Assembly: GCA_963837285.1 (NCBI GenBank)
Contig: CAWIMS010000006.1
Coordinates: 992,001-1,056,000, forward strand
DNA from: Planosporangium sp963837285
Lineage (GTDB): Bacteria > Actinomycetota > Actinomycetes > Mycobacteriales > Micromonosporaceae
Length of the DNA: 64,000 nucleotides
Direction: 5' to 3'
Shown: piece by piece, positions 1 to 9,295 of the stretch
How the letters are laid out: the number at the start of each line of letters is the position of its first letter
How positions within the stretch are numbered: the stretch's first letter is position 1
Made by a program: the position numbers and the translations under genes
The notes under the pieces: generated by a model
Databases searched by the model: none
Seen by the model: only the letters and a program-made list of their open reading frames with translations
What the model was told of the DNA's origin: nothing

Positions 1-96
1 GATGTGCAGGTCGGTGCCGCAGATGGTGGTGGTGTCGATCTTCACCACGATGTCGGTCGGCTCGACGGGCTTTCGAGGGTGATTTGCCGCTGAACG
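1..96 (-). pseudogene. N-terminal fragment of zinc-dependent alcohol dehydrogenase, 5' end missing
   Basis: Read on the minus strand, the first bases of the window encode VVKIDTTTICGTDLHI. This is the conserved segment around the first catalytic zinc Cys of medium-chain, zinc-dependent alcohol dehydrogenases (ICGTDLH motif). The gene runs off the left edge. Upstream the frame closes at a TAG (97-99) with no usable start codon in between, and the usual first 20 or so residues are absent. It is either 5'-truncated or frameshifted just upstream. The family call is good; the pseudogene call is inferred from the missing start. Confidence 0.5.
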
Positions 97-193
97 CTAG
101 GCGGATCGGCGGGCCGTGCTGTCTCAATCTGAGTGCCAACCGCACGTCCGAATCCCGCCAGCATCCGGGCGGTCGCCCGGCGAGGCTTGGGAC

Positions 194-658
194 ATGAGCA
201 TCTTCCAGATCCACGCACTGCCGGCCGACGTGCTGGCGAACGTACGGGCCAGCGGGGTCGGTGCCGCCGGTATCCCGGCCGAGCGGGTCGTCGCGACCGG
301 GGGCGAGCCGCTCCGGTGCTGCCTGCGCGACGCCGCGCCGGGCGAGGAACTGCTGCTGTTCGGGTACGAACCGGCGCTGCCGACCAGCCCGTACCGGGAG
401 ATCGGCCCGGTGTTCGCGCACGCTACGGCCTGCCCGGGCGAGCCCGCACCAGACAGCTACCCGTCGGACTGGTACGGCCGGCCCCAGGTGCTGCGCGCCT
501 ATGACGAGCGCGGCTGGATCCACCCCGTCACCCGGGTACATGACGGCACCCGGCCGGAGGCCGTCATCGCCGAGATGCTCGCCGAACCTGGCGTGACGCA
601 GATCCACAGCCGCAACGTCGCTTACGGCTGTTACATGTTCGCGGTGACCCGCCCGTAG
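194..658 (+). CDS. DUF1203 domain protein
   Basis: A 154-residue cytosolic protein. The start IFQIHALPADVL, the central GEELLLFGYE followed by SPYREIGPVF, and the C-terminal SRNVAYGCYMF are the characteristic blocks of the DUF1203 family, whose biochemical role is unknown. The ATG at 194 is preferred over an upstream in-frame ATG at 116 because the family begins at the MSIFQIH block and the intervening residues look random. No strong Shine-Dalgarno is visible. It is followed 11 bp downstream by the FhuF-like gene on the same strand. Confidence 0.75.
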   Translation: MSIFQIHALPADVLANVRASGVGAAGIPAERVVATGGEPLRCCLRDAAPGEELLLFGYEPALPTSPYREIGPVFAHATACPGEPAPDSYPSDWYGRPQVLRAYDERGWIHPVTRVHDGTRPEAVIAEMLAEPGVTQIHSRNVAYGCYMFAVTRP

Positions 659-668
659 GGTCTCCGGT

Positions 669-1409
669 GTGAACCCACCCGCCGGCCTGACACCTGTTTC
701 CCCGGATCGCGTTGCCGGGGCCGCGCGCCGCGCCGGCACGCACAACCCGCTGCTCGGCTTCGCGACCGAGGTTGTGGCGAGCGACCAGCAGACCGACGCG
801 CGACCCGCGACCGACTGGCAGGCCGGCAAGCCGGCGGCCGCGCTGATCGACGCCGTCGGCAACTGGCTCGGCGCCACCGAGCGGCGGGTGGCCGCGTCGC
901 TGGTGGTGCTCGGGTACGCCGCCCGGCTGGTCGGCCCGGCGGTCGCGCTGCTGGTACGCGACGAGATCCTGGTGGACGTGCGGCCCGAGCGGGTGAGGTT
1001 CGGGTACGCCCCGGACCGCGGTTTCCGGATCGCCCTGCCGGAGCCCGCCGGCTGGACCGGTCCGCCGGCCACGCTTCGCCGCGCCTGGGGCGACGTGGTC
1101 GTCGAGGCGCACCTGCGGCCGGTCGTCGACGCGGTGCGGGCCGAGGTACCGGTGGCCGCCGGGCTGCTGTGGGGCAACGTCGCGTCCGGGCTGGTCGGCG
1201 CGCTGGCCTCGCTCGTACGGGACCGGTCCGCCCCGGTCGGACGCTGCCGCGCGGTGGGACAGGACCTGCTCGACGTCGGGCCGTTGCGCGACAGCGGTCC
1301 GCTGTCCGTCCACGATGGACAGCTGCGGTTCGTCCGGCGCAGCTGCTGCCTGTTCTACCGGTTGGAGGGCGGCGGGATGTGCGGCGACTGCCCGCTACCA
1401 GCGACGTAG
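669..1409 (+). CDS. FhuF-like (2Fe-2S) ferric-siderophore reductase family protein
   Basis: A 246-residue protein starting at GTG. The C-terminus carries the FhuF_C cluster-binding signature CC-x10-C-x2-C (residues CCLFYR...MCGDC), which ligates a [2Fe-2S] cluster in this family. Known members release iron from ferric siderophores in the cytoplasm. The N-terminal part is the divergent, Ala-rich region usual for actinobacterial members. Its last 55 bp overlap the convergent PPOX gene. Being alone rather than in a siderophore operon, the substrate cannot be named. Confidence 0.72.
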   Translation: MNPPAGLTPVSPDRVAGAARRAGTHNPLLGFATEVVASDQQTDARPATDWQAGKPAAALIDAVGNWLGATERRVAASLVVLGYAARLVGPAVALLVRDEILVDVRPERVRFGYAPDRGFRIALPEPAGWTGPPATLRRAWGDVVVEAHLRPVVDAVRAEVPVAAGLLWGNVASGLVGALASLVRDRSAPVGRCRAVGQDLLDVGPLRDSGPLSVHDGQLRFVRRSCCLFYRLEGGGMCGDCPLPAT

Positions 1410-1759
1410 GCCTCGACCGGCTGGCGCGGCTGCCCGCGCCCCGCGTACACCCGGATCTGCTCCTCGATGCCGGTGGTGGGCAGCTCGCGCGCCGCGCCGG
1501 TGAAGCTCACCCGGCGCACCGCCTGGCCCACTTCGGCCAGCTCGATGGCCAGGATCGCGCCCGCCACCCGCGGGTCGGTGCGGAGGTTGACGCAGTGCTC
1601 GCGGGCCGGCCGGGAGATGAAGTACAGGCGGTCCGGCCGGAACGCGCTCGCGTACCAGAGGTTGCACACGACCGGGGCGCCGTCGCCGCGCAGGGTGGCC
1701 AGCTGCATCGCCTTTCCGGTGGCGATGTACTCCTCGAGCAGGTCTCTGGTCTCCGCCAT
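1355..1759 (-). CDS. Pyridoxamine 5'-phosphate oxidase-like (PPOX) flavin/F420-binding protein
   Basis: A 134-residue split-barrel protein. Blocks typical of the PPOX fold are LATLRGDGAPVVCNLWYA (strands 2-3), LYFISRPAREHCVNLRTDPRVAG and the central VRRVSFTGAARELP. Family members bind FMN or F420 and reduce small substrates in the cytosol; the substrate is not predictable. The start is at MAETRDLL rather than the longer upstream reading, which would cross into the promoter of the divergent oxidase. It is transcribed divergently from the FAD oxidase (74-bp gap) and overlaps the FhuF-like gene at its 3' end. Confidence 0.75.
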   Translation of the reverse strand: MAETRDLLEEYIATGKAMQLATLRGDGAPVVCNLWYASAFRPDRLYFISRPAREHCVNLRTDPRVAGAILAIELAEVGQAVRRVSFTGAARELPTTGIEEQIRVYAGRGQPRQPVEAYVAGSGQSPHIPPPSNR

Positions 1760-1833
1760 AGTGCCACGAGCGTAACGGACGGATCGCCGAGCACCGTTGC
1801 CGCCGGGCCGGCCGGCGTGGTAGCCACGGGGGA

Positions 1834-3204
1834 GTGGACAGTGTCTTCGTGCTCCCCGGGTCGCCCGACTACGAGTCGGTCCGCAGGCCGGCGATCGGTC
1901 GCTTCCAGGACATCCGGCCACGCGCCGTGGCCCGCTGCGCAACCCCGGTCCACGTGGCGGACGCCATCTCGTACGCCCGCGCGGGTGGCTTCGCGGTGGC
2001 GGTCCGCGGTGGCGGGCACTGCTTCGCCGGGCGCTCGTCGACGGATGGGGTGGTCATCGACGTCACGCCGATGGGATCGGTGTCGGTATCCGGCTCGACC
2101 GTGACGGTCGGCGCCGGCACCCGGCTCGGTCGGCTGTACGACGCGCTGGCGGCGCACGGCGTCACGATCCCGGCGGGCTGCGGACCGACGGTCGGGATCG
2201 CCGGCCTGACCCTCGGCGGCGGTCTCGGCATCCTCGGTCGCCGCTACGGGCTGACCTGCGACGCGTTGCGCGCCGCGCGGGTGGTGCTGGCGGACGGCCG
2301 GGAGGTCGGGTGTGACGAGCGGCGCGACGCGGACCTGTTCTGGGCGCTGCGCGGGGGAGGGAACGGCGGCAACCGGCTCGGCGTGGTCACCTCGCTGACC
2401 TTCGAGACGGTACCGGCGCCCGAGGCGACCGGCTTCCACCTGACCTGGCCCGCGAACCAGGCTGGCGCGGTGATCCAGGAATGGCAGGCGTGGGCGCCGG
2501 ACACCCCGGACGAGGTGGCCGCGAGCCTGGTCATATCCACCGACAGCGCTGCCCGGTCGCCGGTGGTCAGCGTGTTCGGTGCGGTGCAGGGTACCGAGGC
2601 CGAGTGCAGGGACCAGCTTGCCGAGCTGGTGACCCGGGTCGGCACGGCAGGGGTGGCGACAGCCTCGGCGGAGTACCGGTACGGGTCGTTCCGGGCGACC
2701 AAGCGCTACCTGACCGAGGTGGACGTGCACGGTACCGGTGAACCGGAGCCGCCGGCGACCGAGGTCCACTCGTACAGTAAGTCCGAGTTCTTCGATCGCC
2801 CGCTGCCGCCGGACACCATCGCGGCGCTGGTCGGGCACCTCGTCGCGGACCGCCGGCCGGGCGAGGTACGCGAGTTGGACTTCACCCCGTGGGGTGGCGC
2901 GTACAACCGGGTGGCCCGCGACGCGACGGCCTTCCCCCATCGAGGCGAGCGGTTCCTGCTCAAGCAGTCCGCCGTGGTGCCACCGACGGCACTGACGGCA
3001 CTGACGGCACTGACGGCACCGGCGGACCCGGCGCGGCGCTGGCTGGACCGGTCGTGGGAGCTGACCCACCCGTACGGCACGGGCGGCGTGTACCCGAACT
3101 TCCCGGACCCCGACCTGGCGGACCCGGCCGGCGCCTACTACGGCGCGAACCGGGCCCGCCTGGAGAAGGTGAAGGCCGCCTACGACCCGGAGAACGTGTT
3201 CTAG
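1834..3204 (+). CDS. FAD-linked oxidoreductase (BBE-like, probably bicovalent flavin)
   Basis: A 456-residue protein of the PCMH-type FAD-binding family with a C-terminal berberine-bridge (BBE) segment (NFPDPDL...YYGANRARLEKVKAAYDPENVF). The N-terminal domain has RGGGH, whose His normally carries the 8-alpha linkage. GRRYGLTCD has a Cys at the position of the second, 6-S-cysteinyl linkage, suggesting a bicovalent flavin. Such enzymes oxidise sugars, alkaloids or polyketides. Residues TALTALTALTAP come from a 9-bp tandem repeat (about 2988-3017). The stop codon overlaps the convergent hydrolase stop in CTAG. No signal peptide is seen. Confidence 0.82.
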   Translation: MDSVFVLPGSPDYESVRRPAIGRFQDIRPRAVARCATPVHVADAISYARAGGFAVAVRGGGHCFAGRSSTDGVVIDVTPMGSVSVSGSTVTVGAGTRLGRLYDALAAHGVTIPAGCGPTVGIAGLTLGGGLGILGRRYGLTCDALRAARVVLADGREVGCDERRDADLFWALRGGGNGGNRLGVVTSLTFETVPAPEATGFHLTWPANQAGAVIQEWQAWAPDTPDEVAASLVISTDSAARSPVVSVFGAVQGTEAECRDQLAELVTRVGTAGVATASAEYRYGSFRATKRYLTEVDVHGTGEPEPPATEVHSYSKSEFFDRPLPPDTIAALVGHLVADRRPGEVRELDFTPWGGAYNRVARDATAFPHRGERFLLKQSAVVPPTALTALTALTAPADPARRWLDRSWELTHPYGTGGVYPNFPDPDLADPAGAYYGANRARLEKVKAAYDPENVF

Positions 3205-3992
3205 ATACCGGCGTTCTTCAACCAGTCGAGCACCGCGTCGGCCACGTCCTTCCAGCCGTGGTCGACGGTGAGCGAGTGTCCGCGCCCCTCGAACTGCTTC
3301 AGCTCGGTGACCGCCGTCGAATGCCGGTACTGCTTGAGCGTCGACCGGGTGACCACGTCCGGCACGGTGTGGTCGGATGTTCCGGAGATCAGCAGCAGCG
3401 GCCCGCGGCTCTCGTTGGCCGTGTTGACCGCGGCCTCGGAGTGCAGGGTGAAGTTGGCGGCCGCCGCCTGGAAGAGTGTGCGGGCCGGCGACGGGATCGT
3501 CCACTTGTGGAACAGCTCGGTGGACTCCTCCTCGCTGAGCGCGTTGCCGAAGCCGAACCGGAACTCCTTCTCGGTCAGGCTCACCGCCTTGTGCAGGTTG
3601 GCCGGGTTGCCGAGCGCGGGCAGGCTCGACCGTAGCTGGGCCAGCGGCAGCGGCAGTACACCCTTGATCTGCGCCGGATCGATGGCGACACCGGCCGCGC
3701 CGATGCCCTCGCCGAGCAGCTTCTCGGTGATCAGGCCGCCGAACGAGTGGCCGATGACGACCGGGCTCTCCGGCAGTGTGGCGATGACCTGCCGGAAGTG
3801 TTCGGTGACGTCCTCGATGCCGTGGTTCGCCACGCGGTCCGGGTTGGCGCGCGTCTCCTCGACCGAGTCCGACTCGCCCGGCCAGTTCGGGGCGATCGGG
3901 TCATACCCGTTCTCACGGAAGTGATCCATCCAGGGGCCCCAGCTCGACGCGTGCAACCAGAGACCGTGGACGAATACGACGGGCTTGGGCAT
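3201..3992 (-). CDS. Alpha/beta hydrolase
   Basis: A 263-residue alpha/beta-hydrolase fold protein. Visible are the oxyanion-hole region VFVHGLW, the nucleophile elbow IGHSFGG (catalytic Ser), a likely acid in SGTSDHTVP and the catalytic His in GRGHSLTVDHG. It has no signal peptide. The start ATG gives the family-typical MPKPVVFVHG; a longer upstream reading is out of character. It converges on the FAD oxidase with overlapping stop codons and is divergent from the next hydrolase (115-bp gap). The substrate is unknown. Confidence 0.8.
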   Translation of the reverse strand: MPKPVVFVHGLWLHASSWGPWMDHFRENGYDPIAPNWPGESDSVEETRANPDRVANHGIEDVTEHFRQVIATLPESPVVIGHSFGGLITEKLLGEGIGAAGVAIDPAQIKGVLPLPLAQLRSSLPALGNPANLHKAVSLTEKEFRFGFGNALSEEESTELFHKWTIPSPARTLFQAAAANFTLHSEAAVNTANESRGPLLLISGTSDHTVPDVVTRSTLKQYRHSTAVTELKQFEGRGHSLTVDHGWKDVADAVLDWLKNAGI

Positions 3993-4107
3993 GGCATCTC
4001 CTCGCCGCTCAGAGAATGGCACCCCCGTGTCTGCGCAGAGCATAGCCAGCCCGGTTTTCGAAAGATCGACGTTTGCCCAGCGGGAATGCGCTGGCATCAT
4101 CCGACGG

Positions 4108-5166
4108 GTGAACGTTGAACAGGTACGGGTCACCGCCCGCGGAATCACCCAGAACGTCCTGGTCCGGGGCCCGGTCGACGGACCGCCGGTACTGCTGGTG
4201 CACGGCAACTGCTCGTCCGCCGGGTACTGGCTGCCACTGCTGCGCCACCTGCCGCACACCCTCCGGATCGTGGCGCCGGACCTGCGCGGGTACGGCGACA
4301 GCGAGACCGCGCCGGTGGACGCCACCCGGGGGCTGCGCGACTTCGCCGACGACGTGGCGGCGCTGCTCGACGAGCCGACGCTGTTCCCGCCCGGCGCCCG
4401 CCCGGTCGTCGCCAGCCACTCGATGGGCGGCGGCGTGGCGATGCACCTCGCCATCGACCACCCCTGGCGGGTGGCCGGCCTGCTGCTGGAGTCGCCGGTG
4501 TCGCCGTACGGGTTCGGCGGCACCCGCGACGTCGACGGCACGCCCACGACGCCGGACTTCGCGGGTACCGGTGGGGGCGCGGTCAACCCCGACTTCGTCG
4601 CCCGGATCGCGGCCGGCGACCGCACCGGCGACGACCCGGCGAGCCCGCGCGCGGTGCTGCGCACGGCGTACGTCGCCGATCCGGCGAGCCTGGGCGACGA
4701 CGAGGAGGCGCTGCTCGACACCGTGCTGTCGACCGCCGTCGGGCCGGACAACTACCCGGGCGACGCGACGCCGAGCACGCACTGGCCGATGACCGCGCCG
4801 GGCGCTCGCGGGGTACCGAACGCGATGGCGCCCAGGTGGTTCGGGGTCGCCGACGCGCTGGTCGGGCTCGACCCGAAGCCGCCGGTCACCTGGGTACGCG
4901 GCGACCGCGACGTGATCGTGTCCGACACCTCGCTGTTCGACCTGGCGTACCTGGGCAAGCTGGGCGTGGTGCCGGGCTGGCCGGGCGACGACGAGTGCCC
5001 GCCGCAGCCGATGGTCGCCCAGACCCGGGCCGTGCTCGACCGGTACGCGGCGGCCGGCGGTCAGTACACCGAGGTCGGGTACGAGAACTGCGGCCACTCG
5101 CCGCACATCGAGCGGCCGGCCGAGTTCGCCGCGGCCTTGCTGGCACTGATCGACGCGAGTCGCTAG
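4108..5166 (+). CDS. Alpha/beta hydrolase (epoxide hydrolase/esterase-like)
   Basis: A 352-residue alpha/beta hydrolase. It has LLVHGNCSS (oxyanion region), DLRGYGDSE, nucleophile elbow ASHSMGGG, acid in VRGDRDVIV and catalytic His in NCGHSPHIERP. The GTG at 4108 is chosen because the family N-terminus starts here; the longer reading from 3985 overlaps the divergent promoter. An extended cap region (roughly residues 130-240, rich in Gly, Asp and Pro) sets it apart from its neighbour. The stop overlaps the 3' end of the large kinase gene by 4 bp. Confidence 0.78.
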   Translation: MNVEQVRVTARGITQNVLVRGPVDGPPVLLVHGNCSSAGYWLPLLRHLPHTLRIVAPDLRGYGDSETAPVDATRGLRDFADDVAALLDEPTLFPPGARPVVASHSMGGGVAMHLAIDHPWRVAGLLLESPVSPYGFGGTRDVDGTPTTPDFAGTGGGAVNPDFVARIAAGDRTGDDPASPRAVLRTAYVADPASLGDDEEALLDTVLSTAVGPDNYPGDATPSTHWPMTAPGARGVPNAMAPRWFGVADALVGLDPKPPVTWVRGDRDVIVSDTSLFDLAYLGKLGVVPGWPGDDECPPQPMVAQTRAVLDRYAAAGGQYTEVGYENCGHSPHIERPAEFAAALLALIDASR

Positions 5167-8100
5167 AGGACGGTGGTCCGGCCGCCGCTGTTTGAGGTCC
5201 GGCCGCTGGAACCGCTGACCGACGTCGTCCCGCCGACCCCGAACTCGCCCCGGATCCAGTGGATCCGCTGCTCCCAGTGCTGGTCGGTGGCGAGCATCAG
5301 CGCGAACCGGGCGTGCATCCGGGCCTGCGCCGGCTCGTCCAGGGCGCGCAGCGCGCGGGCGCGGACCCGGGCCATCTCGTACCCGATGAGCGGCGCGTCC
5401 AGCGGAAGCAACTCCAGCTCCGCGTCGGCCAGCGCGCGCATCGCCTCGCGCGGCCTACCGGCGAGCACGTCCAGATCGGCGCGGGCCACCCGGTGGAACG
5501 CCCGCAGCGGCCGGTTGTCGGCCGCCTTCCCGAGCTGGTCGACCGCGCGGGCGGCGGCGGTGAGGCAGGCCGCCCGCCGGTCCGGGGTCGCCAGGTGGCA
5601 CTGGGCGAGCCGGCCCAGCACCTCGTACACGAAGTACACCTTCTGCTCCGGCACCAGCTGCGAAGGCGTAGCGCCGAGCCGGGCGAACTCGGCGGTGACC
5701 TGCTCGAACGCGTCGCCGAGCTGGCCCAGCTCGACCAGGGCGATGACCTGCGCCGCGTACAGGTTGATCACCTGCGCCCGGTTGCCCGGGTTGGCCCGCA
5801 GGAACCGGCGCTGTGCCTCGATCCAGCCGGCCGCCTCCTGCGGTCGACCCCGCTGGGCCGCGATCGCCGCCGCGGCGACCCCGAACGCCGCGCCCTCGGC
5901 CTGCGCGCCCGGACCGAGCCGTGCCTTGCCGCGCTCGTACCACGCCTCGGCGTCGTGCGTGCGGCCGCGCTTCACCAGCTGGACGCAGATGCTGGACACG
6001 CCGGTCAGGTAGTCGCCCAGATCCAGCCACCGCTCGTGCTCGATCAACGCCCGCATCCAGGTCTGGCCGTCGTCGTGCCCGCCGAGATGGCTGCCGGCGC
6101 CGCGGCGCCACTCGACGTGGCCGACGAGCGTCGGGTCGCCGATCTCGGTGGCGACGGTCGCCGCGCGGTCGTAGAGCCGGGTCGCCAGCGCGGTCCGGCC
6201 GGCCACGTCCGCGATCACCCCGTAGCCGGCCATGTGCCGGACGTACTCGGTCCCGGGGCCGAGCCGGTTGACCGGCAGCAGCGCGCGCAGCCCCATGACC
6301 ACCCGCATCTGCTTGCGCATCCGCATCGACGAGGCGAACGCGCCGGCGTCGTACAGGGTCGCCAGCACCCGGTACCGTTCCCGCCGAACGCCGGCGGCTT
6401 TCCCGTACCCGATCCTGGTCCTGCCGATGAGCAGCCCGACGGCGAGCGAGTTGAGCGTGGTCACCGTCAGGGTGACCGTGCCGCGCGGCAGCGGCCGGCC
6501 CAGCTCGGCCAGCCCGTCGCGGACCGCCTCGAACGCCTGGTCCGGGTTCCACGCGTCGTTGTGCACCGAGGCGATCCGGGCGAGGATGCCGGCCCGGCGC
6601 AGCGGGTCGGGCTCGGCCGCCAGCGCCGCACCGAGGTGGGTGAGGGCCTCGCCGAAGCGACCGGTACGCGCGCAGCTGACCCCCAACGCGGTGTGGAAGT
6701 CGGGCGATGGGCGCAGCCCGGCCAGCCCGGCCTGCCCGGACAGCCCTGCCGCCCGGGCGGCGACCAGCAGGAAGTCCCTGGCCTCGGCGGGCGCGTGGTC
6801 GGCGAGCGCGAGCTGCCCGGCGGCCAGGTTGGTGTCGTAGACCTTGCGCGGAGTACGCCGCGCGTCGCCCAGCGCGTAGTGGCGGGCGACCAGATAGACG
6901 GATCGTTGGTCGCCGGTCTCGGTCTCCAGCTGCTCGGCGATGCGCTGGTGCAGCCACTGCGACGCACCGGGCGGCAGGCCGGCCAGCAGCGCCTCCCGGA
7001 TCCGGTCGTGCAGGAACCGGTACCCTTCCGGGCCGGACGCGGTGACCAGCCGCCGGCCCTCCGCCTCGGCGAGCGCGCCGTGCGCCCGCTGCGGATCGAT
7101 GTCGCAGACCGCCGCCACCAGGTCGGTCCGGAACCGCCGCCCGGCGGCCGCCGCGGCGGCGAGCAGTTGCCGGCTCGCAAGGCCCAGCCCGTCGATGCGC
7201 TGGAGTACCAGGTCGACGGCGTCGTCGGAGATGTCCAACCGGTCCAGGCCGGCGACGTCGAGCCACCAGCCGTCCCATGACGGCGTGATCAGGCCGGCGT
7301 CGACGACCGCGCGGACGTACTCGACCACGGTGAACGGGTTGCCGCCGGCCCGCCCGACCAGCTCGTCGACCGCCTCCGGCGCCAGCGCGACCGCGCCCAG
7401 ATGGGACGTGACCAGGTTGGTCACCGCGTCCCGGTCGAGCGGGCGCAGCTGGATCCGGGTGTCGAGCGCGGCGGCCAGGTCCGCGCTGAACCGGGCCAGC
7501 GCCGGCGCGTTGTCCGCGTCGTCCCGGCAGGTCGCGATCACCAGCAGCGGGGTACCGGTGAGCCGGTTGGTCATCTGCTGGAGCACCCGCCGGGTCGGGC
7601 CGTCGAGCCAGTGCACGTCGTCGATGTGCAGCACCGCGCCCTGGAACTCGTCGGCGAGGCCGACCAGGAACGCCGCGACCGCGTTGATGAACTGCTCGTG
7701 CCGGTCCAGCTCGCCGATCTCGGGCGCCTGCACCAGGTCGGCGAGCAGCGGGGACAGCGCCCGCAGCAGCGGCCCGCCCCGGCCGGCGGCCCGGCGCAGC
7801 CGCTCGACCGCGCGTTCCCGCTCGACCGCCGGCAGCCGCTCGACCGTGCGCAGGTACCGCTCCACGGCGGCGCGCAGCGGCGCGAGCGGGACCGGGTCGT
7901 CGGGCATGCACTTGCCGTACAGGACGAGGTCCCCGTCGGCGGCCACGGCGCCGGTCAGCTCCCGGACCAGCCGGGTCTTGCCCGCGCCGGCCGGCCCCTC
8001 GACGATGGCGGCGCCGCCGCGCCCCTCGCGTACCCGCAGCCACCGGTTGGCCAGGTGCACCACCTCGTCGTCGCGGCCGACGAGAGTCTCCGCGACGTGC

Positions 8101-8951
8101 GCGCTCGTCGCCGTGCCCAGCTCGAACGGCACCCCGGGCCGCTCCCGCAGCCGGTACAGGTCGTGCTCCAGGCTTTCCGCGCTCTGGTACCGGTCGTCCG
8201 GGTCCTTCGCCAGCAGCTTGCGGATCACCGCGGCGAAGGCGGGGGACAGCTCGGCGACGATCGACCGCGGATCGGGTACCGGTGCCGAGGCGTGCATGCG
8301 GATCAGCTCGCCGGCGTCGAGCGAGCGGTACGGGGCCCAGCCGGTCACGCTTTCGAACAGCACCACGCCGAGCGCGTACAGGTCCGACCGGGCGTCGACC
8401 GGCCGGCGGAGCGCACCGGTCTGCTCGGGCGCGCTGTACAGCAGCGTGCCGGCGACCCGCTGGTCCGGCGCACCGTGCCGGAACACCAGGCCGAAGTCGA
8501 TCAGCCGGGCGGAGCCGTCCGGGCCGACGATGATGTTGTCCGGCTTGACGTCGCGGTGGACCAGGCCGGCCCGGTGCGCCGCCGCGAGCGGGCCGACCAC
8601 GTCGGTGGCCAGCCGCAGCGCGGTCGCCTCGTCGAGGCGGGTACCGCGCAGCAGTTCGGACAGCGGGTAGCCGTCGATGTACTCCAGGACGAGGTACGGG
8701 CCGGTGTCGGCCTGGCCGACCTCGAAGATCCGGGGCAGCCGGGGATGGGCCACGCAGCCGAGCAGCGCGGCCTCCCGGCGGACCGCGGCCAGCGCCCGTT
8801 CGTCGGTGCCGACACCGGTGAGCAGCTTGAGTGTGTAGTCCTGGCCGCGCCGCCGCACCCGGTAGACCACGGTCTCTGCCCCGCGCCCGAGCTCGGAGAC
8901 GACGTCGAGGTCCGCGAAGGTGCCCGACGTGGCTTCGAAGCTCTCGTTCAC
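5163..8951 (-). CDS. Giant Ser/Thr protein kinase with AAA ATPase and TPR-like region
   Basis: A 1262-residue signalling protein starting at GTG. The kinase domain is at about residues 15-270: glycine loop GRGAETVVY, Lys42, catalytic HRDVKPDN, IDFG and SAPEQ. An AAA/STAND ATPase follows (about 290-640) with Walker A GPAGAGKT and Walker B LHIDDVHWLD. The rest is a long alpha-helical TPR-like region ending in a Ser/Gly/Thr-rich tail. No LuxR HTH and no histidine kinase follows, unlike many relatives, so the output is probably phosphorylation or scaffold assembly. No membrane segment is seen. The stop overlaps the convergent hydrolase by 4 bp. No dedicated partner is adjacent. Confidence 0.85.
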   Translation of the reverse strand: MNESFEATSGTFADLDVVSELGRGAETVVYRVRRRGQDYTLKLLTGVGTDERALAAVRREAALLGCVAHPRLPRIFEVGQADTGPYLVLEYIDGYPLSELLRGTRLDEATALRLATDVVGPLAAAHRAGLVHRDVKPDNIIVGPDGSARLIDFGLVFRHGAPDQRVAGTLLYSAPEQTGALRRPVDARSDLYALGVVLFESVTGWAPYRSLDAGELIRMHASAPVPDPRSIVAELSPAFAAVIRKLLAKDPDDRYQSAESLEHDLYRLRERPGVPFELGTATSAHVAETLVGRDDEVVHLANRWLRVREGRGGAAIVEGPAGAGKTRLVRELTGAVAADGDLVLYGKCMPDDPVPLAPLRAAVERYLRTVERLPAVERERAVERLRRAAGRGGPLLRALSPLLADLVQAPEIGELDRHEQFINAVAAFLVGLADEFQGAVLHIDDVHWLDGPTRRVLQQMTNRLTGTPLLVIATCRDDADNAPALARFSADLAAALDTRIQLRPLDRDAVTNLVTSHLGAVALAPEAVDELVGRAGGNPFTVVEYVRAVVDAGLITPSWDGWWLDVAGLDRLDISDDAVDLVLQRIDGLGLASRQLLAAAAAAGRRFRTDLVAAVCDIDPQRAHGALAEAEGRRLVTASGPEGYRFLHDRIREALLAGLPPGASQWLHQRIAEQLETETGDQRSVYLVARHYALGDARRTPRKVYDTNLAAGQLALADHAPAEARDFLLVAARAAGLSGQAGLAGLRPSPDFHTALGVSCARTGRFGEALTHLGAALAAEPDPLRRAGILARIASVHNDAWNPDQAFEAVRDGLAELGRPLPRGTVTLTVTTLNSLAVGLLIGRTRIGYGKAAGVRRERYRVLATLYDAGAFASSMRMRKQMRVVMGLRALLPVNRLGPGTEYVRHMAGYGVIADVAGRTALATRLYDRAATVATEIGDPTLVGHVEWRRGAGSHLGGHDDGQTWMRALIEHERWLDLGDYLTGVSSICVQLVKRGRTHDAEAWYERGKARLGPGAQAEGAAFGVAAAAIAAQRGRPQEAAGWIEAQRRFLRANPGNRAQVINLYAAQVIALVELGQLGDAFEQVTAEFARLGATPSQLVPEQKVYFVYEVLGRLAQCHLATPDRRAACLTAAARAVDQLGKAADNRPLRAFHRVARADLDVLAGRPREAMRALADAELELLPLDAPLIGYEMARVRARALRALDEPAQARMHARFALMLATDQHWEQRIHWIRGEFGVGGTTSVSGSSGRTSNSGGRTTVL

Positions 8952-9039
8952 GGCGTGAGACTGTACCCACGGGTAACTCAGCCGGCTAGCTCGGGGCTGC
9001 TCCGGTCCTCGCCGATCTTGGAGAAATGCACATGGATTG

Positions 9040-9165
9040 CGCGTCTCCTATGTCCAGTTGCCGCACGACGTCGCCCGCCCCGGCGGCCCGATCACCGAGT
9101 GCCACGGCCCGGCCCAGGAACGCACCGTCACCGCGCCATTGATGGTGCTCGACGCGCCGGCATAG
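9040..9165 (+). pseudogene. Short coding remnant in the 344-bp gap 8952-9295
   Basis: The gap between the kinase and GT2 genes holds no intact gene. One stretch (42 codons ending TAG) reads RVSYVQLPHDVARPGG and onwards with nearly every codon ending in G or C, as in true genes here, but has no proper start. It looks like the 3' piece of a decayed gene whose family I do not recognise. In a genome this GC-rich a chance frame is possible, so confidence is low. The rest of the gap is presumed promoter DNA for the kinase and the GT2. Confidence 0.25.
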
Positions 9166-9295
9166 GCTCACCGGCACAGCGGGTCCGCCGGACGGCTAAC
9201 GTACGACAGTCCGCCGCCCACACTTCACCGGGGCGCTGCCGTCCGCCACTAGCGTCGGTCGCTTGTGATCGCGACCTCGACCTGGGCGGGACGCC

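Noticed and set aside
1507..3504. 665-residue minus-strand ORF opposite the FAD oxidase
   Set aside because: A shadow frame: no domain and the plus-strand frame has clear BBE motifs. The real minus-strand gene is the shorter PPOX protein.
5455..8970. 1171-residue ORF antiparallel-frame within the kinase gene
   Set aside because: Arg/Ala/Gly/Pro-only composition, a frame shadow of the real gene on the same strand.
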